NCBI GenBank assembly: GCA_002811675.1
Contig: PDIM01000019.1
Coordinates: forward strand, 30,136 to 74,732
Reading direction: 5' to 3'
Length of the DNA stretch: 44,597 nt
Source of the DNA: Ichthyosporea sp. XGB-2017a
Lineage: Eukaryota; Opisthokonta; Ichthyosporea
A program made the translations under genes and the position numbers. The first letter of the stretch is position 1. Each line of letters starts with the position of its first letter. This document shows positions 18,949-28,878 of this stretch, piece after piece. The notes below the pieces were generated by a model that was given only the letters and a program-made list of their open reading frames with translations, ran no database searches and was not told the DNA's origin.

Positions 18949-19917
18949 TCACAACAATTTACTCCACAGAGGTCTGGTCGCTTTAAGGACCCAGAACAAC
19001 ATAGCTGGTTGCGTCTTTCCTTTGCCCGACAGAAATTTATATTGTGCATCAAGAAAAGGTTCGGCAAGAAAGGCATCGGCCAGGGCCTTTGATTCTTCGG
19101 CATTAACTTGCTTATACTCCTCAACGCGGTTTTCTTTTACCAAATTGCGAACCCGACCCTCTTTGATAAATGTTTCAGCAAGTTTGGTAGCCACAGGCAT
19201 CAACTGTTCAGGTGTAGTAACTTCAGTCACAAAACCCGCCTCCTTTGCTTCAGCAGCAGTTGGTTTCCAACCTTCATCCAACATTTTTCTTGCATTTTCC
19301 TTCCCCATGATACGCTCGAAGTGAACACTGGAACATCCCTCGGGTACAATGCCTAGCGCGGCAAACGGAGTCACAAAAGTGGCGTTTTCAGAAGCAATGA
19401 TTGCATCACACAACGTGGCAGAAGTTACACATGCACCAATAGCGGGCCCATTTGCTGCGATGATTATGGGCTTTGGGAAGTCAATGAAAGCATCAAAAAT
19501 GGCCCGATTATTCTCTTCAATCAAGCTATGAAGTTTCTTTGGGTGCATTGGTGCCATTGTCTGGCTTAGATTCACACCTGCACAGTAGTACGAACCATTT
19601 CCTGTGAGAATCACTACCTTGGAAGAATCGTCGGCAGAGAGACGTTTCATTGTATCTCTGATGCTCATCATCATATCCATAGACCATCCATTCAGCTTTT
19701 TGGGTGTGTTCATGGTAAGTGTTGTTACTCCTGAAGGATTCTGATCAACCAAAAGAATAGGTTCCCTGGGCTTCTTTGTGTTTCCTTCCTCTGCAGCTGC
19801 ACTTGCAGAGGAAGACGTAAACGATCGAGCCAGAAAAAAAGAAGTTGCTTTCTTGACACTGCATCCGTTTGCAACGCTCGGAAGAGCAGATGTTCTGCAT
19901 TTCAATACATTTAACAT
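18949..19917 (-). CDS. Enoyl-CoA isomerase/hydratase (ECI2-like), 322 aa
   Basis: A crotonase-fold enzyme of fatty-acid beta-oxidation, closest by eye to delta3,delta2-enoyl-CoA isomerases. The frame opens at 20076, but the first 53 residues are Pro- and hydrophobic-rich and unlike the family, so I choose the internal ATG at 19917. That gives MLNVLKCRTSALPSVANG and then SVKKATSFFLARSFTSSS, a good mitochondrial presequence (basic, Ser-rich, no acids). The core has ANGPAIGACVTSATLCDAII (first oxyanion-hole region) and GIVPEGCSSVHFERIMG, the segment that carries the catalytic acid in ECI2-type isomerases. The C-terminus is WSKLL, one residue longer than a peroxisomal -SKL signal. It is tail to tail with XPF (129 bases between stops). 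Substrate preference, isomerase or hydratase, is not certain. Confidence 0.85.
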   Translation of the reverse strand: MLNVLKCRTSALPSVANGCSVKKATSFFLARSFTSSSASAAAEEGNTKKPREPILLVDQNPSGVTTLTMNTPKKLNGWSMDMMMSIRDTMKRLSADDSSKVVILTGNGSYYCAGVNLSQTMAPMHPKKLHSLIEENNRAIFDAFIDFPKPIIIAANGPAIGACVTSATLCDAIIASENATFVTPFAALGIVPEGCSSVHFERIMGKENARKMLDEGWKPTAAEAKEAGFVTEVTTPEQLMPVATKLAETFIKEGRVRNLVKENRVEEYKQVNAEESKALADAFLAEPFLDAQYKFLSGKGKTQPAMLFWVLKATRPLWSKLL

Positions 19918-20572
19918 GACTAATATACCAAGTAGGAAGGGAGATAGAGAGAGGGTGACTTGTGGGAGGGTGAATAAAAGATATATAGGAGCGTTAAGCA
20001 AATCCACACACGAAAACACACAAACAGCAGAGGGGGGTGGTGGAGGAATACAGCTGAGAGATAAATAGATAATCAATTAATATAGCACTGGCCTTTAAGT
20101 GATAGTCACATTAAGAATATATATCATAACCCCTCAAGGGGACTGATAAGTGATATGGCTTAATATGATTGATAGGGGGGGGCCAGGGGAAGATAGACAA
20201 GTACCCGGCCCTAAAGTCCCAGGATGATCAAGACACCCTAACCCTCTTAACCCCTTAACCACCCCTCTAATAACCCGGCCTGGGGAGGGATCCCTTGTTA
20301 TATTATTTATTATGAGATTTTCCCATAGTCGGATCAGTGCAAGGCAAGGAGGGGTTTTATTTCTGAGGGAGGTGTTAACGACTGAGATTATCGTTATAGA
20401 GGCATCTAAAATAAGAATATTGGGTAAGAAATCCTCAAGAAGAAGAAACTGGCCCCAGAGACGGGAGATTTCAGGATAGAAAAAGTGAGGATAAGTGTGC
20501 TATTTTGTGTGTGTCATTGTTGATCGAACTGCGTAGAAGTTGATTGGGAACGTTGTTTTGCAGAACTTAAAT
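19918..20572. promoter_or_regulatory. Divergent promoter region, ECI-like / SAM-domain gene
   Basis: 655 bases without a gene apart from the unlikely N-terminal extension of the isomerase frame. It holds CCCTAACCCT at 20236-20245 followed by further TTAACCCC repeats, a telobox-like cluster, and a G-rich run at about 20176-20185. Confidence 0.5.
20236..20262. promoter_or_regulatory. Telobox-like CCCTAACCCT cluster
   Basis: CCCTAACCCT followed by CTTAACCCCTTAACC in the ECI/SAM-gene divergent promoter. Similar motifs occur at 29025, 32658 and 35318. Confidence 0.45.
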
Positions 20573-21816
20573 ATGAAGGCGGGGCAACCGATTGGGGAGT
20601 TTATGGACAAACTGTACTTGTCCCAGTACACTGCAGCCCTCATTGCGGAGGGGGCTGAATTAGTGAGTGATTTGATTATTGCTGACGATTATGATATCGA
20701 GCAAATGTGTGAGCAGATCAAAATGAAGTTGTTTCATCAAATTCGGTTTAAGGAGGAGATTAAAAAGCTTCGACAACAGCGAGAGGCCAAGACCAGTGGA
20801 CGAGGAGCTACTCGAGTACGCACCAATATTCGGAGAGAGGGCAATGACTATCATTCGCTTGACGTGAATCGTGCGCTACGGCAGAAAGGCTATCTCAAGG
20901 AAACTGATAAAGATATTGATTTCAACAGCCCTGAGGTGATGGCCAAGGAACCAAAGTCGCGGATTTTCCTTCGCGATACGGAGGGACTGGATAAGATGGT
21001 TGAAAAATCGACCCAATATCACGCCGCGATCAATAAGTGTGCCCTGGGATTGTATATTGTGAAACCAGAATTGTTTAAGTCAAGGGAGTTGACGTTGACT
21101 CCTCACCGCAAACAGGTCATGAAGGATTCACAGCGGAAAAGGGTGCAGACACTAAGCGAGGCGGTAAGTTGAGATAGCTGGTGTACTTTGTTTGTATGCC
21201 TGGATTTATCTTTTGAATTTTTAAAGAGATTTGAATTTAAGAGGCCTAACCTGGTTTATATTAATACTTCTTTCATGCTGCTGATTCGAACCGATAGCTT
21301 AAATTGGCTGTCGAATTAGTTCCCCTGGCTGGATATCAAATGTCGAATCAAACACTTAGTCTTAAGAAAAGCCGCCCCACTAAAGGTGTGGGGCTGGGAA
21401 TGAAATCTCGTGAAGCAAAGGGTGTGGAGGAGGATTGGAAGGACATGGAAGCGCGCTTAAGGGTCATTGAAGCCGATGTGGAGCGTATGAATGAAACTAT
21501 CGACATCAACAACGAGCGCATTAGCTTGAGTAAGATGCAAAATGATAACGCTACTTCGAAAGCTATTGTAGCCGATAATGACAAACTGAACGAGCAATTG
21601 AAGGACAAAAAAGAGCAGGTAGCATCACTGAAAGCGAAAATTAAGAAGGCCAAGGAGAAAGGTAAGGAGGCCGGCAAGGGAGGAGGAGAAAACACGGAGA
21701 GCCAACCTGGTAGCCCGAGCAAAAGAACCTCCCCTCGCAAGACAAGTGCACCACCTGCCAGCCCAAAGAAATCTATAGAGCCGTCATCTCCTTCAAAGCG
21801 ACCTCGTCGCGGATAA
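20573..21816 (+). CDS. SAM-domain and coiled-coil protein, 369 aa, two exons
   Basis: Exons 20573-21163 and 21298-21816, joined in phase 0 across a 134-nt GT-AG intron (GCG|GTAAGT ... GATAG|CTT). The ATG at 20573 is the first in frame. Residues 3-66 look like a sterile alpha motif (EFMDKLYLSQYTAALIAEGA ... LHQIRF-like helices), a protein or RNA interaction module. The middle part (about 70-190) has no recognised domain. A long charged coiled coil follows at about 225-310 (DMEARLRVIEADVERMNETI), then a basic Ser-Pro tail with many SPxK/SPxR repeats (SPSKRTSPRK, SPSKRPRRG), typical of sites for proline-directed kinases and of DNA- or microtubule-binding tails. I cannot name the family. AATAAA at 22104-22109 is a possible end signal. 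Confidence 0.75.
21164..21297 (+). other. Intron of SAM-domain gene (134 nt, phase 0)
   Basis: Donor GCG|GTAAGTT and acceptor CCGATAG|CTT. It contains in-frame stops in both the first and second exon frames, and its removal joins two long open frames. Confidence 0.85.
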
Positions 21817-22194
21817 CTTGATTTCTTCTTTTGAGGACGCCCATTGCCAATGTTTTCCTTGCCATTGTCTGGACGCACATGCATAGCCTTTGGCTAGATT
21901 AACAGCGAACTTGTAAAAGAACCCTGTATGTATATTTGCATACCAAAGAATGCTGGATAGCATCGCACACATTATTTACTTGACACCCTTTTGCAACTTG
22001 ACGGAGTATCTTTTATTACAAAATTTTGTTGCTTGTATTTGGGATCTCGCACTTGTTTGATGTTTAGCACCTAATATTACTTACACATTACAACTCACAG
22101 AACAATAAAGCAAAATACAGAAACCATTCATATAGTAAAAGTCAGCGAAAATTTGAAAAGCCAAACAATTTCGATCTTTTGTGTTGGTTTACTT
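21817..22194. other. Convergent 3' region, SAM-domain gene / TctC-like receptor
   Basis: 378 bases between opposing stop codons. AATAAA at 22104-22109 serves the plus-strand gene. Nothing else is seen. Confidence 0.5.
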
Positions 22195-25100
22195 TCATTG
22201 AGTACCAGGGATTGGGAACTCGTCTACATCAATTGCTTCAATATCATCATCCTCTTCTGCATTCTTCTCCCTTGTTAATGGCCGTTCAGTAAACGTTCTA
22301 GACTCAATTGCTGGCTCCATGATTACGGAAGATAAAGATTCGGCCATAATTTCCGAGTCTTTAGGAGGAGCTGCCTCCCCTGTATCTTCACCGCCTGAAT
22401 CAATATCATTCTGATCAGTCGGAAAACCTACTGCATCCGGCCGGTCCACATGGAAAGCCCCCTTCTCTAAGCTTTCTTGACTTTCTCCTCCGGCTATGTC
22501 TGCAATAGAATCCAGTACACTTACAGACCCTATTTGAGCACTCTGGCTCATAGGACTGACTATCGACATACTTTGCTCAACAAACTCTACGGTGCTCACC
22601 CTATGTCTGTTCAATTCAGAAGAATGATCTCCATCTTCTTCCTCGTACTCTTTAAGAGAGTCGAGAAATCCCCCCTCCCCACAACCTGCCTCTACATTGG
22701 CAAGATCCTTTTCAAACTCTCTTAAAGAATGGATATGGTGTTTTTCTAAATCAAATTGTATACCAATGTCAATTAATTCCAAAACCCCATTCAAGTTGGC
22801 CATAAATTTGTCTGTGTCGCTGTTCAAGGCAACGAACATATCTTTGAGGATCGTGGACTTTCGAACACATGCTTCCTCTAGCAGAAGCAAATCTTTCTTT
22901 GAGAGAGAGTATTTTGAAACGCAGCCGTCCATATATGCTTCAATAACCGCCCATTGATGAGCTTCACTTAAAGAATGAAAATTCCGAAGATAAGATTGAA
23001 GAATTTCATCTTCATTGATATTATTTAAGCCCGACGTTTCTTCAATAGGAATTCCAGCTAAGCACAATTTACTTCTCAAGTCGGCACATTGAGGCTTCAA
23101 TCGTCCTTGCGAATTTACTTCCATTTGGTTGATTTTGTCCATTGATAAAGTTGCCGAAGCTCTCATGTGGCTCACCTTTGCTAAAAGGGAAGGACGAGCA
23201 ACAGACTGCACTAAATATGCCATTTTGGTCTGGCTGTATTTCTTTAAGGCAGCAGCAGCTGTCAACTTAACAGGATATTTAATCCTGCTATAGATTTCAG
23301 TGATAATAAAGAAAAATAGCCAGCTTGACACCAGTATCCACATTGCTATTTTTCCGTTGCTAAAATCCACAAGATACATAATTAACAACGTCAAGGATGT
23401 GAAACCTGCAATGAACCATGAAAGACCCCTGTACAAGTTAATCCATTCCATAAAACAAGGTCTGTAAAGGTATATTCTCACTACCATAAAAGAACAGAGT
23501 CCAACAAGCACAAGGTAAAAGGGCACAACAAATGGCTTAAAGAAGATTCTGAAAATGACCATTGCCAATTTAACAATGTAAACATATAAAAAGTGGGTAG
23601 GATCGTATTTGATATCGAGCCCATTAGATGTTTCTTGCCAGATATGGGCAGTTAACAAAATAGAAGGAACAAATAGGATAAGGACAAGTGCCGAAGAGAT
23701 GACCATAGACCAATGAATAGGTACCCAGCATTGTATATCACACATACTTGTTATGCTCGCTTCGTCTATTGCGTCCATATATCTACACGAAAACACTTTC
23801 AATAAGTTAAATAGGGTTGGAATGTAAGCAACAGTACCAATGAAACGAAGACAGTAAATTGAGGGAAATAAAATGATATGTCCAACTCGATGAGATTCTA
23901 AATATCTTTCAAGGCGAAGAAAGAACATTAACTCGTATAGTAGAAATGCGAGTGAAATTGTGAACACCAGCCAATAAAACCAGACTGCTTGTACTTCTAT
24001 ATCAGCTAAAGACATTGCAGTCTCAAAGCCGCTCCCCCACCTGATCCCATGGTCCCCCGATAAAGCGACGCGGTTCAACTGAATTCCCTCCAGAAGAACT
24101 GATATCAGGTGCAGAAAGTTGGACAAGGTCCGTCGGATATACTTCAGGTGTGGATGATACAACTTAATGTGAGGCAACACCCGGAATCGGGCATAGTAAA
24201 AAGAGAAGCATGTAATTATCAAAAATATAATGGCGTAAAAGGAAGCAAATAGAACCCCACCGGGTGCTATGCGATATGATACTCTAAATTGTTCAAATAG
24301 GTGCTTTCCATTATTGGCTGTATAAAAGCACAAGTTGGGGGCAATAGAGCTTACAAAATCATTGTACTGGGATAAAAAGCTTTCCGAGTCTACGAAAAGA
24401 GGTTGTATTGCTAACGGAAGAAGCCGAGAAGAAAATTTAATATTTCGTTGTATGCTATCGAATCTCTTTTCAGCCTCTGCACGTACTAATGAATCAACTC
24501 CAGGTGGAAATGAAATGCCAAGATACTCTCCCTGAACAAGTGGAATATCTTGCTCAACAAAGGTTGGGCTGTCAGGAACAGCGTCTAACCTCCTCCCAGA
24601 CGCAATGCCAAGAATGGAGAAATGTTTCGCTTCATACTTCGTTGTACTTGGCTTTGCTGTGCTGTAAATGGACAACCCAAAGATATCAAGAAGTTGCCTA
24701 CCTGTTATCCACACAGCGTCTATTTCATCATTCAAAAGCGCTTCCAATGCCCCTTCAGAAGTATCGAATGGAAGATAGAAAAAGTTTATCAAGTCGGATG
24801 TTAATTTCCATTCAGCGTGTGCCAAATGAAGAGCATTATTATACAGGTGTCCCCCACACACAAAAGACCTGCTAGAATCGCCGAACTCTGTACTGAAAGT
24901 TTGCACCACGGAGTCTGCTGACTGAAAGTACGAGCTATTCTTTACAATTAATGCTACAGGAGAAAACCCAAAGAGTTCAACCACATCTTTGTATGAACCT
25001 CCCCAGGAGATGTTCAATGGAAGAAGACTAGGTTCATTTCGTATTCGGGGATCGAAAGAAAAACTAGATACTGGATTACCATTTTTGTGTCGCTCTTGCA

Positions 25101-26112
25101 TAATCCTATCAGGGAAGACCGATATGGCAGCATCTAGACCAGACTTTTCTAACGCGGATACCTGTGACATCCCCTTGATAGAGTTAATATAGGCCTCCAC
25201 TACCTTGGATATGTTATAACCAGAAGGAAGACTTTTTACGAGCGTTGTTGCAGTTCTGGGTGTTACGGAGCCAGTGGTAATATTGTACACATTGGCGTTG
25301 ACATAGTAACCAGTGCATAAGAACATGTCCCCAGAATACAGCCTAGAAGCGTTAAGCAAATCAGGACGTCCTTCAGGAACTAATAGAGTGATATTTCCTG
25401 TTGGGTATGCAATGGGTATAGTCTGTAAAGACCTTCGCTTTATCCGCCGGTTCTTCTCTGTATTTTCACCGTGTTCCTGTTGCGTACTCCTGTTCTGGTA
25501 ATACTCTAACAATGTGGAGTACCATTTCTTAATATATCCACATTTTCCCCGTTCCTCTTTTTTTTCCAGTTCAGTTCGTTGCCCGCTATCCCCAAAGAGC
25601 TTGTTAACAGGCAAGTCGATCACGAACCCCCCCCCTGCGTCCCTTCCCGTGTGACTAATATCCCTTTTAGGATATTGCCACTCAGCTGCGTTCTCTACCA
25701 ATGAGGCAGTACTCACATCGGGGTATCCCCCCCTCTCCTTTATCCGTTTCCCGTTTCCTTCCTTCCAATTGGGCAATCCGTATAATTTTCTCAAAGCAGC
25801 ACCTCTGTAATTCAGTGTAGCTGGAAGTAATACGTCTGTTGCACCCCCGAATACAAAGTCTTGCTCCTCATGCCCTTCCCCAGGTTGGCCATGCGAATCA
25901 TTATTGTCAGTAGGAAGGGAGGAAGCTAGAGCAAAATCAAATGTCAAAGAGGGTGGAAAAATCAAAAGAACAGCAATGGTCAACACATACCGGGAAGGTA
26001 TACGTCTTTTTCCTTTCCATCTTCCTTTTCCCATTGATATTTGACATAGAGACCGTGACTGCCCCATTCCATCCCCTCTATCACACGCAATGCTTTCCAT
26101 ATTCCACCACAC
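22195..26112 (-). CDS. TctC/Bug-like ectodomain fused to multi-helix membrane protein, 1305 aa
   Basis: I do not know this protein as a named family. The frame starts at 26112; an internal ATG at 26034 (residue 27, MGKGRWKGKRR) would give a more usual signal peptide, with the hydrophobic stretch at about 43-65. Residues 240-605 look like the bacterial TctC/Bug solute receptor: HLAHAEWKLTSDL, the YLPFDTSEGALEALLNDEID stretch, then SILGIASGRRLDAVPDSPTF and GISFPPGVDS match in order the landmarks HLA.E.., VPYKG..PAL..LL.G.VD, LAV...R....PDVPT and ..PAGTP. About eight hydrophobic helices follow (near 616, 708, 744, 800, 839, 860, 893, 920). The cytosolic C-terminal tail of about 360 residues is helical, then acidic, with no recognised domain. 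Several NxS/T sites fit an extracellular domain. It is probably a surface or endomembrane sensor for a carboxylate-like ligand (inference). Confidence 0.75.
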   Translation of the reverse strand: MWWNMESIACDRGDGMGQSRSLCQISMGKGRWKGKRRIPSRYVLTIAVLLIFPPSLTFDFALASSLPTDNNDSHGQPGEGHEEQDFVFGGATDVLLPATLNYRGAALRKLYGLPNWKEGNGKRIKERGGYPDVSTASLVENAAEWQYPKRDISHTGRDAGGGFVIDLPVNKLFGDSGQRTELEKKEERGKCGYIKKWYSTLLEYYQNRSTQQEHGENTEKNRRIKRRSLQTIPIAYPTGNITLLVPEGRPDLLNASRLYSGDMFLCTGYYVNANVYNITTGSVTPRTATTLVKSLPSGYNISKVVEAYINSIKGMSQVSALEKSGLDAAISVFPDRIMQERHKNGNPVSSFSFDPRIRNEPSLLPLNISWGGSYKDVVELFGFSPVALIVKNSSYFQSADSVVQTFSTEFGDSSRSFVCGGHLYNNALHLAHAEWKLTSDLINFFYLPFDTSEGALEALLNDEIDAVWITGRQLLDIFGLSIYSTAKPSTTKYEAKHFSILGIASGRRLDAVPDSPTFVEQDIPLVQGEYLGISFPPGVDSLVRAEAEKRFDSIQRNIKFSSRLLPLAIQPLFVDSESFLSQYNDFVSSIAPNLCFYTANNGKHLFEQFRVSYRIAPGGVLFASFYAIIFLIITCFSFYYARFRVLPHIKLYHPHLKYIRRTLSNFLHLISVLLEGIQLNRVALSGDHGIRWGSGFETAMSLADIEVQAVWFYWLVFTISLAFLLYELMFFLRLERYLESHRVGHIILFPSIYCLRFIGTVAYIPTLFNLLKVFSCRYMDAIDEASITSMCDIQCWVPIHWSMVISSALVLILFVPSILLTAHIWQETSNGLDIKYDPTHFLYVYIVKLAMVIFRIFFKPFVVPFYLVLVGLCSFMVVRIYLYRPCFMEWINLYRGLSWFIAGFTSLTLLIMYLVDFSNGKIAMWILVSSWLFFFIITEIYSRIKYPVKLTAAAALKKYSQTKMAYLVQSVARPSLLAKVSHMRASATLSMDKINQMEVNSQGRLKPQCADLRSKLCLAGIPIEETSGLNNINEDEILQSYLRNFHSLSEAHQWAVIEAYMDGCVSKYSLSKKDLLLLEEACVRKSTILKDMFVALNSDTDKFMANLNGVLELIDIGIQFDLEKHHIHSLREFEKDLANVEAGCGEGGFLDSLKEYEEEDGDHSSELNRHRVSTVEFVEQSMSIVSPMSQSAQIGSVSVLDSIADIAGGESQESLEKGAFHVDRPDAVGFPTDQNDIDSGGEDTGEAAPPKDSEIMAESLSSVIMEPAIESRTFTERPLTREKNAEEDDDIEAIDVDEFPIPGTQ

Positions 26113-26574
26113 GCAAGTTTTAAGGGACCATTATGAGGTAGTGCAGAAGGTAGCCTCCGTTCCGCCCAAATCAGAGTGGTTCCTTTTCGTTGATCTCCCA
26201 ATATCACTACCAGTGTCATTAAGAATCTTCTCACCAGCGCAGTTCTCCTTACCAGTCCTGGTTTTCCTAAAGTGCTTCCTCTCGAATTATTAATATTATA
26301 AGTTTATTACTACATGGAACTTTGGGTATCTATATTAGGATAGTCCTTTTGCTGTTTATGGAAGGTCCCCGGATACAGATTTATTTATTTCATTTAATTA
26401 TCATACATAGTCACTACTTATACATGTAGTACTGTATATTACATAATTACTGTCAAAGGCTCGAAAGTATATGTTACTGTAGTTTGCTCACTTTGGGGGA
26501 CAAGGCAACGTCAATGGGAAGTTCCATTGCTTTTCACAAAGGTGTTCTTGTTAGCTTTATGTCTCCATGCCATT
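26113..26574. other. Gap between receptor start and PPWD1 stop
   Basis: 462 bases between two minus-strand genes. It must hold the receptor promoter and the PPWD1 3' UTR. TTTATT (AATAAA on the minus strand) is present at about 26381-26386 and again just at the PPWD1 stop. The palindromic TACATGTA appears at about 26421. Nothing codes. Confidence 0.4.
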
Positions 26575-28878
26575 TTATTTCAACGTCACGCTAACAATCG
26601 TAATATCCTCCATCGGCCTTTCCGTCTTCTTGTTAACGCGAGTTTCTGATATCTTTACACACGTGTCCATACCACGAACGACGCGCCCAAAGACGGTGTG
26701 TTTGTTATCGAGCCAAGGCGTCGGCAGTACCGTGATGAAAAACTGTGAGCCGTTTGTGTTTGCCCCTGCATTAGCCATGCTCAATGTAAAAGGCCTGTCG
26801 TGCCGAAGGTCCCGGTGAAACTCATCCTCAAACTCACCTCCCCATATGCTCTCACCACCAGTGCCATCCCCTTCAGGATCACCAGTTTGAATCATAAAGT
26901 TTTTAATTACACGATGAAACAACAGGCCGTTGAAGTATCCATTTTTCGCATGGGTACAAAAGTTCTCCACAGTTTTTGGGCATTCTTTGGGAAAGAGCTT
27001 CACTTCGATATCTCCATAACTGGTATGTAAAACAGCCCCGTTGTTTACAGTCTTCGCCTTAACAGGTCCACTTGCGGCCAACTTTTCTTCATGGGTAGGC
27101 TTTTCGTTAAAAATGTCGCGGTTCTCCGGGCGACTGGACCCCTCTACGTCATTATTCGAAATATCAATTTCCCCAGGTTCACGAGTTGTGAAAATGAAAA
27201 ATCGATTTTTCTTTAAGCCACAACAAAGGAGGAGAGGATCTTCTTCTTTTTTGGACTCTAAAAGTGGATTACTCGAGGCTTGCATTTCCAACGAGAGTGT
27301 AATTTGCGCCAAAGCCACAGATCCTTGAAACAACGCAATGCTTGTGAACTTAACCGACGATTCATGTTTTCCTATCACGCGAACACATTTTCCTGTATAT
27401 ACATTTACAACGCGAATCCCAAACAAGGAAGAGAAAAGAACGAACATGCCACTTTCATCAAACAAAGCATTAACACGGGCAGGATTAACAGGGCATACCG
27501 GGTGCGTTATATTTGCTTCATCCAAAACTTGTGCCCGATAGCGAGCACTCAACGAGTCTATTTCACGCTCTGCAGCAAGGCGCCTTCCAAAGTCAATGGT
27601 ATCTAGGCGATTTGCCTCTGATGTTGCCTCCTGCTGCTTTTGTATAGCGGACAGAGATTCGTCAAAGACCTTGTACAGCTTGCCAGTTTTCACACGAAAT
27701 ACGCGAACTTTTCGGTCATCACAAGTGACGACAAAAAATTCACCAGAAGGCGATATTGCAAGTTCCAGTGGCATTGTCTTGTGCTTAACAAGTTCAAACA
27801 GATCGGTGTCAAGCTTCGACGAAAAGTTCACCAGTCCGCTTTCCACAGTCGGATGCTTAAATTCATTCTTTGGGACCCAATACTCGATAATTCCTTTTAC
27901 GTCCATACTTATCCCAATTCCCAATTTATCACAGAACGCAATGCCTACAATATGGTGGTTATGAACCCCCTCTAACACACGCAAACAACTGGTTTCTGTT
28001 TTTTGCCGCTTCCGAGGCATCGAGTTCTCTGGGTCGTCTTCAGAAGGTTCTCCTACAAACGACCCATCCCCATGCGCATCATACACTCGCAGTGTTCCTG
28101 TATAAGCTTCCGCTATTAAAAGCATAGCCTCTCCACGGCCACTCCCTGCCCCCTTCCCAGCCTGAAAAACAAACGAGCATTTCGCTGGGAGATAGCCCAG
28201 TTGAGACATCATGTTGATCATATCAAAGTTTACCACATCGAAAATTTTTGCTGTCTTGTCATCAGCCACAGTACATAGCAATTTTCCATCTGAGGAGCAT
28301 GCCACATCATTAATCTTGCTCAGATGAGCCCGAAAATGTTTAACGAAAACTATCCCTACTTTCTCGTGTTTTTTCCAGAATTTAATATGACCATCCACCG
28401 AAGCAGTAACAATAAAGCCTGTGTGCGGAGTGACTACGACATGCGAAAGTGCGTCTGAAAGCCCATATGAGACAAATATCAGTTAGTAAAAATTTTTCAT
28501 ACGGGGATTTCCCAATCAATATAACTACAGACACTTACCTCTGTGCATATAAGAAACTTCATATTGATCACAGTTCGGAAGACGCCCGATATTCATCCCT
28601 TGTAAATGCATAATTTGTTTCAGTCTCTCTGCATTCTTTTTCTTGGCCCCAACATTCTTCTTTTTCACAGCTTTTTTCTCAGCAGCATCTTCCACCATCC
28701 CACTCTTCCCGCCATTGCCCATCCCGTCTGAGTCTTTTTCTATTTCGAATGCGGAGCCCGACCCTTTTGATAGTGCCTTGCCCGCACCAGACGCTGAGGA
28801 AGCCAGGGCCGCTGAAGGCCCAATCATATCCTCGTCCTCACTACTGCTCGCGTCCTCTCCCATTGTTAAGGGCTTCAC
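26575..28878 (-). CDS. PPWD1: WD40 and cyclophilin-type peptidyl-prolyl isomerase (PPWD1), 739 aa, two exons
   Basis: A spliceosome-associated prolyl isomerase. Exon 1 is 28878-28539 and exon 2 is 28454-26575, joined by an 84-nt GT-AG intron in phase 1. The junction restores [13 protein letters not shown], which matches the SYMHRDxxTHVV block of animal PPWD1 and leads into the first WD repeat ([13 protein letters not shown]). N-terminal residues 1-90 are acidic/Ser-rich and then Lys-rich ([15 protein letters not shown]). WD40 repeats fill about 100-400 ([12 protein letters not shown] is a family signature). The C-terminal cyclophilin domain (about 585-739) has [38 protein letters not shown] and [10 protein letters not shown], so the catalytic Arg and the cyclosporin-binding Trp region look intact. 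ATG at 28878; a second ATG is five codons in. Confidence 0.93.
28455..28538 (-). other. Intron of PPWD1 (84 nt, phase 1)
   Basis: Minus-strand donor AGAG|GTAAGTG and acceptor CTTTCAG|ACGC. Splicing fuses the two frames and restores conserved PPWD1 residues across the junction. Confidence 0.9.

Noticed and set aside
19918-20076. N-terminal extension of the enoyl-CoA isomerase frame
   Set aside because: Its 53 residues are unlike the family, and the internal ATG at 19917 begins a good mitochondrial presequence.
21282-21291. GGTTCGAATC (minus strand) resembling a tRNA B box
   Set aside because: It lies in the SAM-gene intron and exon edge with no cloverleaf; the match is chance.
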